Assembly (NCBI RefSeq): GCF_004087835.1
Contig: NZ_CP035120.1
Coordinates: forward strand, 1-64,000
From: Halorussus pelagicus
GTDB taxonomy: Archaea > Halobacteriota > Halobacteria > Halobacteriales > Haladaptataceae
Direction of reading: 5' to 3'
DNA: 64,000 nt
Shown piece by piece: positions 40,091-49,434 of this stretch. Each line of letters begins with the position of its first letter. Within the stretch, counting starts at the first letter, position 1. The notes below the pieces were generated by a model that worked only from the letters and a program-made list of their open reading frames with translations, searched no databases and was not told where the DNA came from. The translations under genes and the position numbers were made by a program.

Positions 40091-43000
40091 TCAGTCTCTC
40101 GTTCGACTCCCCAATCGGGCCACCAGCATCGCGGACGCCAGCGCGACCAGCGCCGCGCCGACGCCGAATCCGGGGATTCCGGGCGGGTCGTCGCCGAATC
40201 CGCCGCTCGACTCCGTGACGCCGAGTTCGGCGGTCTCTCCGTTCACGTCCACGGTGTAGTTGCCCCCGGCGTCCACGCGCTGGACGAAGGTGACCTCCTT
40301 CGTCTCGCCTGCGGGCACGCGCGCGGACTCGTTAGCCAGTTGCTCGCCGAACATCGTCAGCGCGACCGCCCATTCGCCGACCTCGTTGCCAGTATTTTCG
40401 ACCGTCGCGGTAATCTCGACTCGCTCGCCTGCCGCAATGGTCGAGGCGTTCAGCGCCACGTCGGTCACGCTAATGTCGGCCGGAAGCGTCTCTTTCACCG
40501 TCAGCGTCCCCGCCGACGCCCCGCCGACCGTCGTCTCGTAGGTGCCCGGCGACGGCGCGCTTCCGGACAGCGTCACGTCCGTCCGCTCGCCTGCGGGCAC
40601 CTCGATTTCTTTCGAGACCAGCGCGCTCCCGTCCGCGGTGAGGTTCACCGTGGCGCTCCGGGGGGCGGTCCCGGCGTTCTCGACGGTCACGTTCGCCGTC
40701 ACGTCGCCGCCGGTCGCCACCGTGTCGGCCGACAGCTCGGCCCCGCTGGCCGACAGCGAGCGGTCCGCGCCGACCGCGAGCGCGCCCAGCGAGTCGGTCG
40801 TCGCCGTCACTCGGTAGCCGTCGGCGCTCGACGCCGCGACCGTCGCGTCGAGTTCCCGCCACCCGTCGTCGTACTGGTAGACTGAAACGTCGTCGCCGCC
40901 GTTCAGCGCGCCGACTGCGGACCGCTCGACGGCGAACCCGACCGTCGCGCTCTCGACGCCGCTATCGAGGTATTCCGCGTCGAGACCGAAGTAGGCCAGC
41001 GACTCGTCGGTCGCGGTCAGCGCCGCGGTGCCGTCGGGCGCGTCGGCGCTCGCCGCAGTCTGGAAGACGATGTGCGCGTCGTCTTCAGTCGGTTCGACCG
41101 CCAGACGCGCGAACTGAACGCCGGTCTCGTTGCCGACCGCGCTGGCGGGCAGGTCGGCTTTCACCCGCCGGTCGTCCTGCGCCTGCCGCACGTCCACGGC
41201 CGCCGAGTTCGCTCCCGTCTGTGTCGTCTCGGTCAGAATCGGTGGCGGGCCGAAGCCGCCACCGCCTCCACCGCCACCCCCGCCGCCCGTAGCCTTCTCC
41301 TCTGGCTTGACGAGGATTTCGGTCGTCGCGGTGTCGGTGTCGCCGCCGTCGTCCGCGACCGTCACGGCTGCCTCGTAGGTGTCTGCGCTCCCGTACTCGT
41401 GGGTCGCGGTCGCGTTCTCGCCAGTGGTGTTGTCCTCGATTTCGCCATCGCCGTCGAAGTCCCAGCGGTACTCGGCGACGGGACTCTCGCCGCTCGCGTC
41501 GGTCGAGTTACTCGCGTCGAAGGTCACCGACTCGCCGACCCGCGTCTCGTTGGTGACCGAGAGCGCCGCGCTCGGTTTGTCGGTGACTTGCACGCCGATT
41601 TCGCCGGTCGAGTTCCGCTGACCCGCCGCGTCGGTCACGACGAGTTCGACCGTCGCGGACCCCTGCTGGTCGAACCCCTCGTAACGAACCGATTCGCCGG
41701 TCGCGGAGTCGGTGTCGCCGCCCTGCCGGAACAGCCACTCGTAGGTCAGCGGCGTACTCTCGTCGCTCGCCGACGCGCTCGCGTCGAGCGCGCCGCCGAC
41801 CGATAGTTCCTCGCCCTCCTCGACGCTCACCGAGTCGATGGTCGGCGTCGTCGCATTTGTCACGGTGACATTCACGCCATCAGTGTCGGTGTTGCCGTGG
41901 GTGTCCGTGACCGTGAGATTCACCCGGTAGTCGCCCGCCGACTCGAACGTAACGCTGGTCTCGTTCGCGTCCGGGTCCGCCACGTCTCCACCGGGCGCGC
42001 GCCACTCGTAGGACTCGACGACGCCGGTGCCGTCGCTGCTCTGGGTTCCGTTGAGGGGTATCGGCGCGCCCGCTTCGACCGTCGTCGGGTCCGCCGAGGC
42101 GCTGGCCTCGGGGTCGTCGGTCTCCACGATTTCTATCCGCTTGGTAGCGTTGTCGGTGTTTCCGAGACGGTCGGTGACGGTGAGCCTGATGGTCTTCTCG
42201 CCCGGCGACGAGAAGGTCCGCTCGGCGGTGTCGCCGCTGGCCGCCGAGCCGTTCAGGTCCCACTCGTACCGCGAAATGGCAACGTTGTCGGAACTCGCGG
42301 ACCCGTCGAACGCGACTGATTCGCCGACGACGTGTGTCGCGGGGTCGCCCTCGCTCGTTGCGTCGAAGTCGGCGGTCGGCGGTCGGTCCGCGCCGACCTC
42401 GACCGTGGTGGATGCGGTCAGCGTCCGGTCGCCCTCGACCATCGTCACGGTCGCCTCCCGCGTTCCGGAGTCGTTGTAGGTGTACGACGCCTGCCGAGCG
42501 GACGTGTTCTCTTCGATTTCGCCGTCGCCGTCGAAGTCCCAGCGGTACCCTTCAGCGCCCGAACCGGCGGTGAACGTCACGCTCTCTCCGGTCTCTGCGG
42601 GATTGCGGTCCGCGCTGATGCTCGCGTCGAGGCAGTTCGCGCCTCGCTCGATGACGACCGGTCGGTCCATCCGGAGGTCCTTCAGCTCGCCGTCCATGTC
42701 GTCGTGGCCGGTGTTGTCCCGGACCTCCCACCTATCGACGTTTCGGAACGTCTCGGGGTCGATGGTGACTTGCTCGCCGTCGCCGAGATTGTGGAAGCCA
42801 CGGTACGCCCCGCCGTCAGTCCTGTTGTCGCCCCACCGCCAGTCGATGTCGAAGGTGCCGCCGGAGAACTCCCTGAGCGGCTCGGAGTCGTACTCGGCCT
42901 CTCGGTGGCCGTACCGAGTCCCGTCGCCGTCGGTGTACACGTCGTCCAGATTCTCGCGGGGGTACATATCGTCGATGTACGCCCACTCGCCCTCGGGGAG

Positions 43001-43615
43001 GTTTCGGAACTCCCACGACACCCGCCCGCCGTCGGGCGACGATTCGTGGAACCCATCACCGGCGATACCGCCGTAGAGACCGTTGTACTTCCTGTGTGAG
43101 GCCGTGTTGTAGTGGTCGTACAGTCGGTCGTGGCGGACGACGAGGCTGACCTCGCCGTTCGCGTTCTCGTAGAAGAACATGTGGCTGTCGCCGTCGTGCG
43201 ACCAGTTGTAGAGTCCGTAGGTGCTGTACTCCCAGTTCTCGTTCATGTACGGGGTGTTGAGATACGGCGCGTAATGCTCGGTCTGTCCCCGTCCGCCGTC
43301 GTGGTACCGGTAGTCCATGATGGACTCGATGCTCTCGAACCCGTTCCAGTCGGAGTCCCGATACGGACCGGTCACGTCCCCGACCGTGTTCGTCCCTCGC
43401 TTCTCGACTTCGGGCACCATCTTCGGGTGGTCGTGCGAATAGGGCGCTATCTCGTAACAGACCGACGTGCCGGGTTGGCGCACGGTGTACACCGGCCCGT
43501 CTTCGTGGTCCGCCCGTGCGGTTCCGACCATCCCGACCATGTTCGCGGGAAGCACCGACGCGACCAACAGCACCGCCAGCGTGAGACTCAGTAGCGCGGT
43601 TTTATCGGCGTTCAT
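40091..43615 (-). CDS. Large PKD-domain surface protein with PGF-CTERM sorting signal
   Basis: An 1174-aa exported protein. The signal peptide ends near TARADHEDG. The N-terminal about 330 residues form a His/Tyr/Trp-rich domain with no clear family. Then come PKD repeats (DGDGEIEENTSARQASYTYND, VVGESVAFDGSASSDN, EAGAPIPLNGTQSSDG) at about 330-800. A linker of a long Gly run (GGGGGGGGGG) follows. The last part carries CARDB-like segments (GAELSADTVATGGDVTANVTVENAGTAPRSATV and VENTGNEVGEWAVALTMFG). The C-terminus PGIPGFGVGAALVALASAM has PGF-CTERM features for archaeosortase lipid attachment. A cell-surface adhesin or S-layer-associated protein is likely. Confidence 0.82.
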   Translation of the reverse strand: MNADKTALLSLTLAVLLVASVLPANMVGMVGTARADHEDGPVYTVRQPGTSVCYEIAPYSHDHPKMVPEVEKRGTNTVGDVTGPYRDSDWNGFESIESIMDYRYHDGGRGQTEHYAPYLNTPYMNENWEYSTYGLYNWSHDGDSHMFFYENANGEVSLVVRHDRLYDHYNTASHRKYNGLYGGIAGDGFHESSPDGGRVSWEFRNLPEGEWAYIDDMYPRENLDDVYTDGDGTRYGHREAEYDSEPLREFSGGTFDIDWRWGDNRTDGGAYRGFHNLGDGEQVTIDPETFRNVDRWEVRDNTGHDDMDGELKDLRMDRPVVIERGANCLDASISADRNPAETGESVTFTAGSGAEGYRWDFDGDGEIEENTSARQASYTYNDSGTREATVTMVEGDRTLTASTTVEVGADRPPTADFDATSEGDPATHVVGESVAFDGSASSDNVAISRYEWDLNGSAASGDTAERTFSSPGEKTIRLTVTDRLGNTDNATKRIEIVETDDPEASASADPTTVEAGAPIPLNGTQSSDGTGVVESYEWRAPGGDVADPDANETSVTFESAGDYRVNLTVTDTHGNTDTDGVNVTVTNATTPTIDSVSVEEGEELSVGGALDASASASDESTPLTYEWLFRQGGDTDSATGESVRYEGFDQQGSATVELVVTDAAGQRNSTGEIGVQVTDKPSAALSVTNETRVGESVTFDASNSTDASGESPVAEYRWDFDGDGEIEDNTTGENATATHEYGSADTYEAAVTVADDGGDTDTATTEILVKPEEKATGGGGGGGGGGGFGPPPILTETTQTGANSAAVDVRQAQDDRRVKADLPASAVGNETGVQFARLAVEPTEDDAHIVFQTAASADAPDGTAALTATDESLAYFGLDAEYLDSGVESATVGFAVERSAVGALNGGDDVSVYQYDDGWRELDATVAASSADGYRVTATTDSLGALAVGADRSLSASGAELSADTVATGGDVTANVTVENAGTAPRSATVNLTADGSALVSKEIEVPAGERTDVTLSGSAPSPGTYETTVGGASAGTLTVKETLPADISVTDVALNASTIAAGERVEITATVENTGNEVGEWAVALTMFGEQLANESARVPAGETKEVTFVQRVDAGGNYTVDVNGETAELGVTESSGGFGDDPPGIPGFGVGAALVALASAMLVARLGSRTRD

Positions 43616-43802
43616 TTCGCTGCTACCGGGTCGTATTCGCGTATTTCCCTTTGTTATGGACTCTCTGGGCGTTGTCTGGCGACGATATCTGGTCTACAGG
43701 CGGTCCGTTCGGTCGGCGTAGCCACCGTGTACTGCAGGGAAACGACACAAGTGAACTCCCAAACTTCCAAACTCCCAAACTCCCGAACTCTCAAACTCCG
43801 AA
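43616..43802. other. Intergenic region with A/C-rich direct repeats
   Basis: About 190 bp. From 43752 to 43800 a run of near-identical 9-10 bp units (CAAACTCCC, CAAACTTCC, GAACTCTC) forms a simple tandem repeat just before the stop of the beta-helix gene. Otherwise nothing recognisable. Confidence 0.5.
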
Positions 43803-44399
43803 TCAGCCCTCGCGCTGAATCTCGATTTCGTTCTCTGTGATGTCGGTGTTCGAGAGCGTCACGTTCTCGCTGACGGCCGAGACGCCCACGAGGTTGTTCG
43901 TGACGGTGCTGTTCTCGACGGTGACGCCGGTGGCATTCTCCAGTCGGACGCCGTAGGTGTTCGAGTAAGTCTCGACGTTCCGAATCGTCGCCGACCCCTC
44001 GGTCACGTCGATACCCGCGTGCCAGTCGTCCACCGCGAGGTTCCGAATCGTCACGCCCTCAGCACCGACGACGGCGATGCCATTGGTATGGCTTTCGCCC
44101 CGGCCGTCGATGAGATGGCCGTTACCGTTGAAGGTCACGTCGTCGGCGGTAATCTCGATGCAGGGCTTCGAGATGGCCGTGTTGCCGCCGTTCTCGATTT
44201 CGCTCGACAGGATGTAGGTGCCCGGCCGGTCGATGGTCCCGCAGGAGTCGATGGTCCGCTGTGTCGCGTCGGTCGAACTCGGTGCGTCGGTCGAACTCGC
44301 GCCGGGTAGCGTCGCGCCCGCGAGGGCGACGCTTGCGCCCGCGGCGACGACGAGCGCGGCGATGAGGACGCCGAACCGGCGAACATCTCGGGAAGTCAC
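43803..44399 (-). CDS. Secreted right-handed beta-helix protein (NosD-like repeats)
   Basis: About 198 aa. An N-terminal hydrophobic segment FGVLIAALVVAAGASVALA is an export signal or anchor. The core has pectate-lyase/NosD-like rungs: IDSCGTIDRPGTYIL, CIEITADDVTFNGNGHLIDGRG, GVTIRNLAVDDWHAGIDV, and TVENSTVTNNLVGVSAVSENVTL. It shares the DSCxTIDxPGxY and GHxxDGRG signatures with the 358-aa protein at 48358-49434, suggesting paralogy. GTG 44399 was chosen because TATAATTAC lies about 26 bp upstream; a longer GTG start at 44450 would include the TATA box. Ligand or substrate unknown. Confidence 0.78.
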   Translation of the reverse strand: MTSRDVRRFGVLIAALVVAAGASVALAGATLPGASSTDAPSSTDATQRTIDSCGTIDRPGTYILSSEIENGGNTAISKPCIEITADDVTFNGNGHLIDGRGESHTNGIAVVGAEGVTIRNLAVDDWHAGIDVTEGSATIRNVETYSNTYGVRLENATGVTVENSTVTNNLVGVSAVSENVTLSNTDITENEIEIQREG

Positions 44400-44604
44400 G
44401 CTCGCGCCAACGAGAGACGAGTAATTATAGCCACCGTGCGGTTCGACCACTACCGCCCGCGAACGAAACGGTAAGCCGAGACTAACCGGCGGAAAATCCG
44501 CCGCAAGCGTCTCCTCCGGGCGAATCCCGGTTGTTCGCGTGTGTCGTCGCTTCGCCCTCGCCGAAATCAGTCGAGGTCGGTCACATTCGGTCTGGCCGCA
44601 GTTC

Positions 44605-44748
44605 TCACCGCCCGTCGGTTCGGCATTCCTCGCAGATGGCTACCTCCGCTGAAATCTGCCCTTCGCCGGAATCGACCGGTAGAACCGTTATTGGAACGTA
44701 CTCCCGGCAGTACGCACAGCGCTCAATGGCCGTGATGTGCGTGTCCAT
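44605..44748 (-). CDS. 47-aa double-CxxC zinc micro-protein
   Basis: A short reading frame starting MDTHITAIERCAYCREYV and ending EEC RTDGR-like (..AICEECRTDGR). It has two CxxC knuckles (CAYC and CEEC) 26 residues apart, fitting one zinc site. Codon use is normal for the genome. The 48-codon frame is short enough to be overlooked by usual length cut-offs. It is divergent from the helicase gene. Function unknown. Confidence 0.65.
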   Translation of the reverse strand: MDTHITAIERCAYCREYVPITVLPVDSGEGQISAEVAICEECRTDGR

Positions 44749-44893
44749 ACGGCTTTCCTCAAACCCCCACTACTCAAATGTTACCCTGGCTGTCAATCGA
44801 TAGAAATAAATCTTGTGGCCATCTGTCGGAAAACCAACGACGGAATTTACGGGAACGCAAGCCGTTTGTTTGTCGCTCTCGTACCGCCGTTCA

Positions 44894-47800
44894 GTGACCG
44901 ACGCAGACGACGAGACGGACGAACTCGATTTTGACGACGACGCGCCGAGCGAGAACCGGGGGACAGACGCGGCCGAAGACGGGGAGGTCGGGAACGACGA
45001 CGATAATCAGACCGAGGCGGAAACCGAACCGGTGGACGTGGAGTCGTTCCACGACGCTGTCGAACAGTTCGGCCGCCCGGTCGTCACCGCCGAGGAGGTC
45101 GCTCGCGCGCTTGACCGCTCGCAGGCCGAGACCGACGACGCGCTGGCGGGACTCGCAGAAGGCGAGGGCGTCGAACGCCTCGACGTGTCCAACGACCCCG
45201 TGGTCTGGTACCCAACCGACTGGGGGAACCTCGCCGACCGCGAGCGCGTCATCGTCTTCCCGAAGCGCCGCGAACTGGTCGTGGACCAACCGACCCAGTT
45301 CACGCGGGCGCAACTCTCGCAGTTTGCCCACCTCGTGGATACGACGCGCGACGGCGGTTACATCTACGAGATTCGCCAAGAGGACGTGTGGGCCGCGCCG
45401 TTCGACGACTTCGAGGACCTTCGTGGCACTCTCCGGGACGTGCTTCCCGAGCGGTCGCCCCACCTCGAAGAGTGGATGGAGAGCCAATGGAAGCGCGCCC
45501 GCCAGTTCGTTCTCCGGACCGACGACGAAGACGGCTATGTCGTCCTCGAAGCGGCGAGCGAGGACCTGATGGGCAACGTCGCCCGCCAGAAGCTGGACGC
45601 GGGCCAGTTGCGCGCGCCGCTCTCGGACACCGAAAGCTGGGTCGCCGAGGAGTCGGTCGCCGAGGTCAAGCGCATCCTCTACGAGGCCGGGTATCCGGTC
45701 CGCGACGAGCGCGACCTCGAAACCGGCGAGGAGTTGGACGTGCAGTTGAACCTCCGACTCCGAGACTATCAGCAGGAGTGGGTGAACGAGTTCGTCCAGA
45801 CCAAATCCGGCGTCCTCGTCGGCCCGCCGGGGAGTGGCAAGACGGTCGCCGGGATGGGCGCGTTGGAGACTGTCGGCGGCGAGACCCTGATTCTGGTGCC
45901 GGGCCGAGAACTCGCCAGCCAGTGGCACGACGAACTGCTCGCGCACACGACGCTCACGCCCGAGCAAATCGGCGAGTACCACGGCGGCACGAAGGACGTG
46001 CGCCCCGTCACGATTGCGACCTACCAGACCGCCGGGATGGATAGACACCGGCAACTGTTCGACCAGCGCGAGTGGGGCCTGATTATCTACGACGAATGCT
46101 TGAGTGGAGACACTATCGTAGAAACTCAGTCCGGACGTACGACGTTCGCTGAATTAGATGAGAACTTTGGGTTTGACTCGGGTTGGAACCGAGACATTGA
46201 TCTCTCAGTTCGAACATACCTACCGGAAGATGGAAACTACACTTGGACAGACGTACAGGGCGTATACAAGACCGAATCAGCGGTTCAGCGTATAGAAACA
46301 AATACTGGTCGTAGACTAGAAGCAACTCCAAATCACACGCATCTTGTCTTCGACCCCCAAACGGGGAAAGTTGAAGAACAAAAACACATTGAGCAAGGGG
46401 ATTTCCTCGTTCAGCCTCATAAACAGACCGAAACTCCGAGTTCGACTTCAGAGGCGGCTGATTTGACGAAACAGGAAGCACGTGCCGAGTTGATGGGTTG
46501 GTTCATCGGTGATGGCCATTTAAACCAGTATGGAGATGTGAAATTCTCGTTTGCCCGGCGAGCCGAGAGACAGGTGGAGATTCTTCAGGACCTCTGTGAA
46601 TGTCTCGATACGGAGTATTCCGTTTTCGACAACTCTCGGGGTGATCTGACCCTTTGGGCACCGAAACTACAAACTGAACTAAACTGGACTGGAGCAAGCG
46701 GCGATAAAGCAAGCTCAGTTACAGCACCGAAGGAGTGCTACTGCTGGTCGAAAGCTAAAATCGGTGCTCTTCTTCGAGGTCTCTTCGACGCCGAGGGGTC
46801 CGTCGATAAGAAAGGTCGTATCCAGTTCAATTCCGTGTCTGAGCAACTAGCGACGGACGTAACACTCCTTCTCCAGAAGCTTGGAATCCTCTCTCGAACG
46901 TTCGAAATTGACCGCAGCGACGAGGCGCACAACGACATCTACCGAGTGACGATTCCCTCGTACTATGGAGGCCATTTTGAGGAGCAGGTTGGCTTCCAAT
47001 TACAGCATAAGGCCGAACGAATCTGTGGGGGAGAATCACCGGCTACTGGGCTTCCAGTTGGCCCATATCTCCAGCAATTGAAAGAGGATATAAATCTGAC
47101 CAACGAGGAGATTGCGGAGATGTGTGACGTAGCAAGAGTCACTATCTCTGACGTGATAAACGGGAAATACCGGCTCGGTCAACAACATCTCCATACTTTA
47201 GCCAAGTCGCTTCAACGGTATGCAGACGAAGACAGAGGTACTCCGCAAGAAATCCGGGAGCGTTATAATATCACGTACTCGGAGATCGCAGAAGTAGCGG
47301 ACTCACCGCAAACGACGGTGTACAAACGATTTCAGCGCGAGGAGAAGGCGACGGTTCAAACGACGGTGGATATCGCCAAACGACGACGAAAAGCTGCTCG
47401 AAAGCACGCCGACCGTCTCGAAAAGCTGGACGGACTTATGTTCTTAGAAGTCACCGATGTCGAAAGTATCGGTACTAAAACCGTTTACGACTTTGAGACA
47501 GAAGCTCACACATTCCTTGCCGATGGCTTCTTGACTCACAACTGCCACCACATTCCGAGTCGGGTTTTCCGAAGGTCGGCAGACCTTCAGAGCAAGCACC
47601 GCCTTGGGCTTAGTGCTACTCCTGTCAGAGAGTCTGACGATGAAGAAGAAATCTTCACCCTCATCGGGCCGCCCATCGGTACCGACTGGGACGCGCTGTT
47701 CGACGCCGGATACGTCCAAGAACCGGAGGTACAGATTCGATATGTCCCGTGGGACGACGAGACTTACCGCCACGAGTACGGGAGCGCCGAGGGCCACGAG

Positions 47801-48286
47801 AAGCGCCAGATAGCCGCGAGCAACCCCGCGAAGGTGGCCGAGATTCGCCACCTGCGGGCCGAACACCCCCACGCGAAGACCCTCGTCTTCGTGGAGTATC
47901 TCGACCAAGGCGAGGAGTTGGCCGAGGCGCTGAACGTCCCCTTCATCTCGGGGGAGATGCGCCACGCGCGCCGCGAGCAGTTGCTCCAGCAGTTCAAGTC
48001 GGGCGAGCGCGATGCCTTGATAGTCTCGCGCGTCGGCGACGAGGGTATCGACCTGCCCGACGCCGAGTTGGCCATCGTCGCGTCCGGTCTCGGCGGGTCC
48101 CGGCGACAGGGCGCACAGCGGGCAGGCCGGACGATGCGCCCGACCGGGAACTCCCGGATGTACGTCCTCGCCACGCGGGGGACGACCGAGGAGGACTTCG
48201 CGCGTCGCCGGATGCAACACCTCTCGGCGAAGGGCGTCCGCGTCACCGAGCAGGGCGCGGACGCCGTCGAGGACCGACGACCGTAG
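44894..48286 (+). CDS. XPB/Rad25-like DEAH helicase containing an intein
   Basis: A 1130-aa precursor; the spliced protein would be about 648 aa. After an acidic tail come about 250 residues of N-terminal domains with XPB-like features (YIYEIRQEDVWAAPF). Walker A GPPGSGKTVAGMGALE (~311). The DEAH box is interrupted at IIYDE|CHH by an intein. Then LGLSATPVR (motif III), TLVFVEYLDQGEELAEAL, VSRVGDEGIDLP and QRAGRTMRP (motif VI). This is an ATP-dependent DNA helicase/translocase of nucleotide-excision or transcription-repair type; haloarchaeal XPB (Rad25) partners are not in the window. GTG 44894 was chosen; an upstream start adds 27 non-conserved residues. Confidence 0.9.
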   Translation: MTDADDETDELDFDDDAPSENRGTDAAEDGEVGNDDDNQTEAETEPVDVESFHDAVEQFGRPVVTAEEVARALDRSQAETDDALAGLAEGEGVERLDVSNDPVVWYPTDWGNLADRERVIVFPKRRELVVDQPTQFTRAQLSQFAHLVDTTRDGGYIYEIRQEDVWAAPFDDFEDLRGTLRDVLPERSPHLEEWMESQWKRARQFVLRTDDEDGYVVLEAASEDLMGNVARQKLDAGQLRAPLSDTESWVAEESVAEVKRILYEAGYPVRDERDLETGEELDVQLNLRLRDYQQEWVNEFVQTKSGVLVGPPGSGKTVAGMGALETVGGETLILVPGRELASQWHDELLAHTTLTPEQIGEYHGGTKDVRPVTIATYQTAGMDRHRQLFDQREWGLIIYDECLSGDTIVETQSGRTTFAELDENFGFDSGWNRDIDLSVRTYLPEDGNYTWTDVQGVYKTESAVQRIETNTGRRLEATPNHTHLVFDPQTGKVEEQKHIEQGDFLVQPHKQTETPSSTSEAADLTKQEARAELMGWFIGDGHLNQYGDVKFSFARRAERQVEILQDLCECLDTEYSVFDNSRGDLTLWAPKLQTELNWTGASGDKASSVTAPKECYCWSKAKIGALLRGLFDAEGSVDKKGRIQFNSVSEQLATDVTLLLQKLGILSRTFEIDRSDEAHNDIYRVTIPSYYGGHFEEQVGFQLQHKAERICGGESPATGLPVGPYLQQLKEDINLTNEEIAEMCDVARVTISDVINGKYRLGQQHLHTLAKSLQRYADEDRGTPQEIRERYNITYSEIAEVADSPQTTVYKRFQREEKATVQTTVDIAKRRRKAARKHADRLEKLDGLMFLEVTDVESIGTKTVYDFETEAHTFLADGFLTHNCHHIPSRVFRRSADLQSKHRLGLSATPVRESDDEEEIFTLIGPPIGTDWDALFDAGYVQEPEVQIRYVPWDDETYRHEYGSAEGHEKRQIAASNPAKVAEIRHLRAEHPHAKTLVFVEYLDQGEELAEALNVPFISGEMRHARREQLLQQFKSGERDALIVSRVGDEGIDLPDAELAIVASGLGGSRRQGAQRAGRTMRPTGNSRMYVLATRGTTEEDFARRRMQHLSAKGVRVTEQGADAVEDRRP
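46097..47542 (+). mobile_element. Intein with LAGLIDADG endonuclease and HTH insert in the Walker B of the helicase
   Basis: A 482-residue in-frame intervening sequence. It begins with Cys in CLSGDTIVETQSGR (block A) and ends FLADGFLTHN, followed by Cys+1 (CHH). Block B-like ATPNHTHLVFDP is present. Dodecapeptide motifs LMGWFIGDGHLN and LLRGLFDAEGSV indicate a homing endonuclease of the LAGLIDADG type. Between the endonuclease and the C-terminal splicing block is a pair of Xre-like HTH segments (NLTNEEIAEMCDVARVTISDVINGKYRLG and NITYSEIAEVADSPQTTVYKRFQ). G+C is lower than in the host gene, so the intein is foreign DNA. Splicing residues (N-terminal Cys, HN end, Cys+1) look intact. Confidence 0.95.
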
Positions 48287-48357
48287 CCCGCGCCGTAATC
48301 CGGATTACCGACGCGAAACGGCCGAAAAACGAGGTGGGTCGCGGTCGAAGCGCCGCC

Positions 48358-49434
48358 ATGCGCCGTGCGCTCGTCATCGTTGCCCTCTCGCTCCTGATTC
48401 TGCTCGCACCGCTCGCGTCTGCGGCGACTGTCTCGACTAGCGCCGACGCTGACCAGTCCGACCTCGCCATTATCGACTCCTGCACGACCATCGACGAACC
48501 GGGCCGCTACGCGCTCACCGGCAACATCCGCAACGCCTCGGCCGGGCAGTGTCTCAGGATTCGGGCGAGCGACGTGGAACTGGCCGGTCGCGGCCATATC
48601 GTGGACGGCCGCGGAGCCTTCGGCACGGCAGGGGTGACCGTCGGCGCGTGGGGCCGGGGCGTCTCGAACGTCACGGTCCGAAACCTGACCGTCAGCGACT
48701 GGGACGACGCGGTGCGCCTGACCGAGACCGACCGGGGCGTCCTCGCGGACGTAACCGCGACGCAGAGTCGGGTCGGGGTGAGACTCCTACGCGCGAGCGA
48801 GCACCGACTCATCGACCTGCGTGCGAGCGACAACGCGGTCCACGGCGTCTCGCTGTTGGACGATAGCGATGGGAACCGAGTGCGGAACGTTACGGCCGCA
48901 GGAAACGCGCTATTCGGGGTCCACCTCGGGACCGACTCCTCGGGGAACCGCGTCGAGAACGCGACCGCGCGGGGCAACGAGTACGGCGTTGTCGCGGTCG
49001 GCGCGGACGGAAATCGAATCGTCGGCGGGAGCGCGACCGGAAACCGAATCGCGGGGGTCTGGCTCTCGGCCGCCGAGGACACCCGCGTCGCGGACCTCCG
49101 ACTCACGAACCGATTCTACGGCGTCTTTCTTGCCGACGGCGCGGCGAACAACACCCTCCGGGGGAACCGCGCCGTGGACAGCGCGGTCGGGTTCCGTCTC
49201 CGGAACAGCGACCGGAACCGCCTCCGAGGCAACACCGTGGCGGGGAACCGCGACGGCGTCCTGCTCATCGAGAGCGACCGGAACACCGTCGTCGGGAACC
49301 GAATCGCGGACAATCGCCGGGGCGTCTCGCTTCTGGCCTCCGACGACAACCGCCTCCGGGGGAACGACCTTCGTGGGAACGGCCGGGCATTCGTGGTCGC
49401 TCGGGGAAGCCAGAACAACAGCGTTCCGGGGTGA
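48358..49434 (+). CDS. Secreted right-handed beta-helix (NosD-like) protein
   Basis: A 358-aa secreted protein. Signal peptide: MRRALVIVALSLLILLAPLASAAT. The rest is about a dozen parallel beta-helix rungs with NxVxxNxxxxNxxGVxL consensus (NRVRNVTAAGNALFGVHLG, NRIVGGSATGNRIAGVWL, NTVVGNRIADNRRGVSLL). It starts with IDSCTTIDEPGRYALTGN and GHIVDGRGAFGTAGV, the same signatures as the beta-helix protein at 43803-44399. In NosD such repeats handle copper, but copper binding cannot be claimed here. ATG 48358 is the signal-peptide start. It may bind or cleave a polysaccharide. Confidence 0.85.
   Translation: MRRALVIVALSLLILLAPLASAATVSTSADADQSDLAIIDSCTTIDEPGRYALTGNIRNASAGQCLRIRASDVELAGRGHIVDGRGAFGTAGVTVGAWGRGVSNVTVRNLTVSDWDDAVRLTETDRGVLADVTATQSRVGVRLLRASEHRLIDLRASDNAVHGVSLLDDSDGNRVRNVTAAGNALFGVHLGTDSSGNRVENATARGNEYGVVAVGADGNRIVGGSATGNRIAGVWLSAAEDTRVADLRLTNRFYGVFLADGAANNTLRGNRAVDSAVGFRLRNSDRNRLRGNTVAGNRDGVLLIESDRNTVVGNRIADNRRGVSLLASDDNRLRGNDLRGNGRAFVVARGSQNNSVPG

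Noticed and set aside
43651-43802. Possible gene in the A/C-rich repeats
   Set aside because: Simple tandem CAAACTCCC-like units, no start/stop pair consistent with a protein.
44813-44893. Upstream extension of the helicase frame
   Set aside because: 27 residues without family similarity and crossing the likely promoter; GTG 44894 is preferred.
48295-48308. 14-bp palindrome GTAATCCGGATTAC after the helicase gene
   Set aside because: Single short palindrome with no other copies seen in the window; could be chance or a minor terminator.
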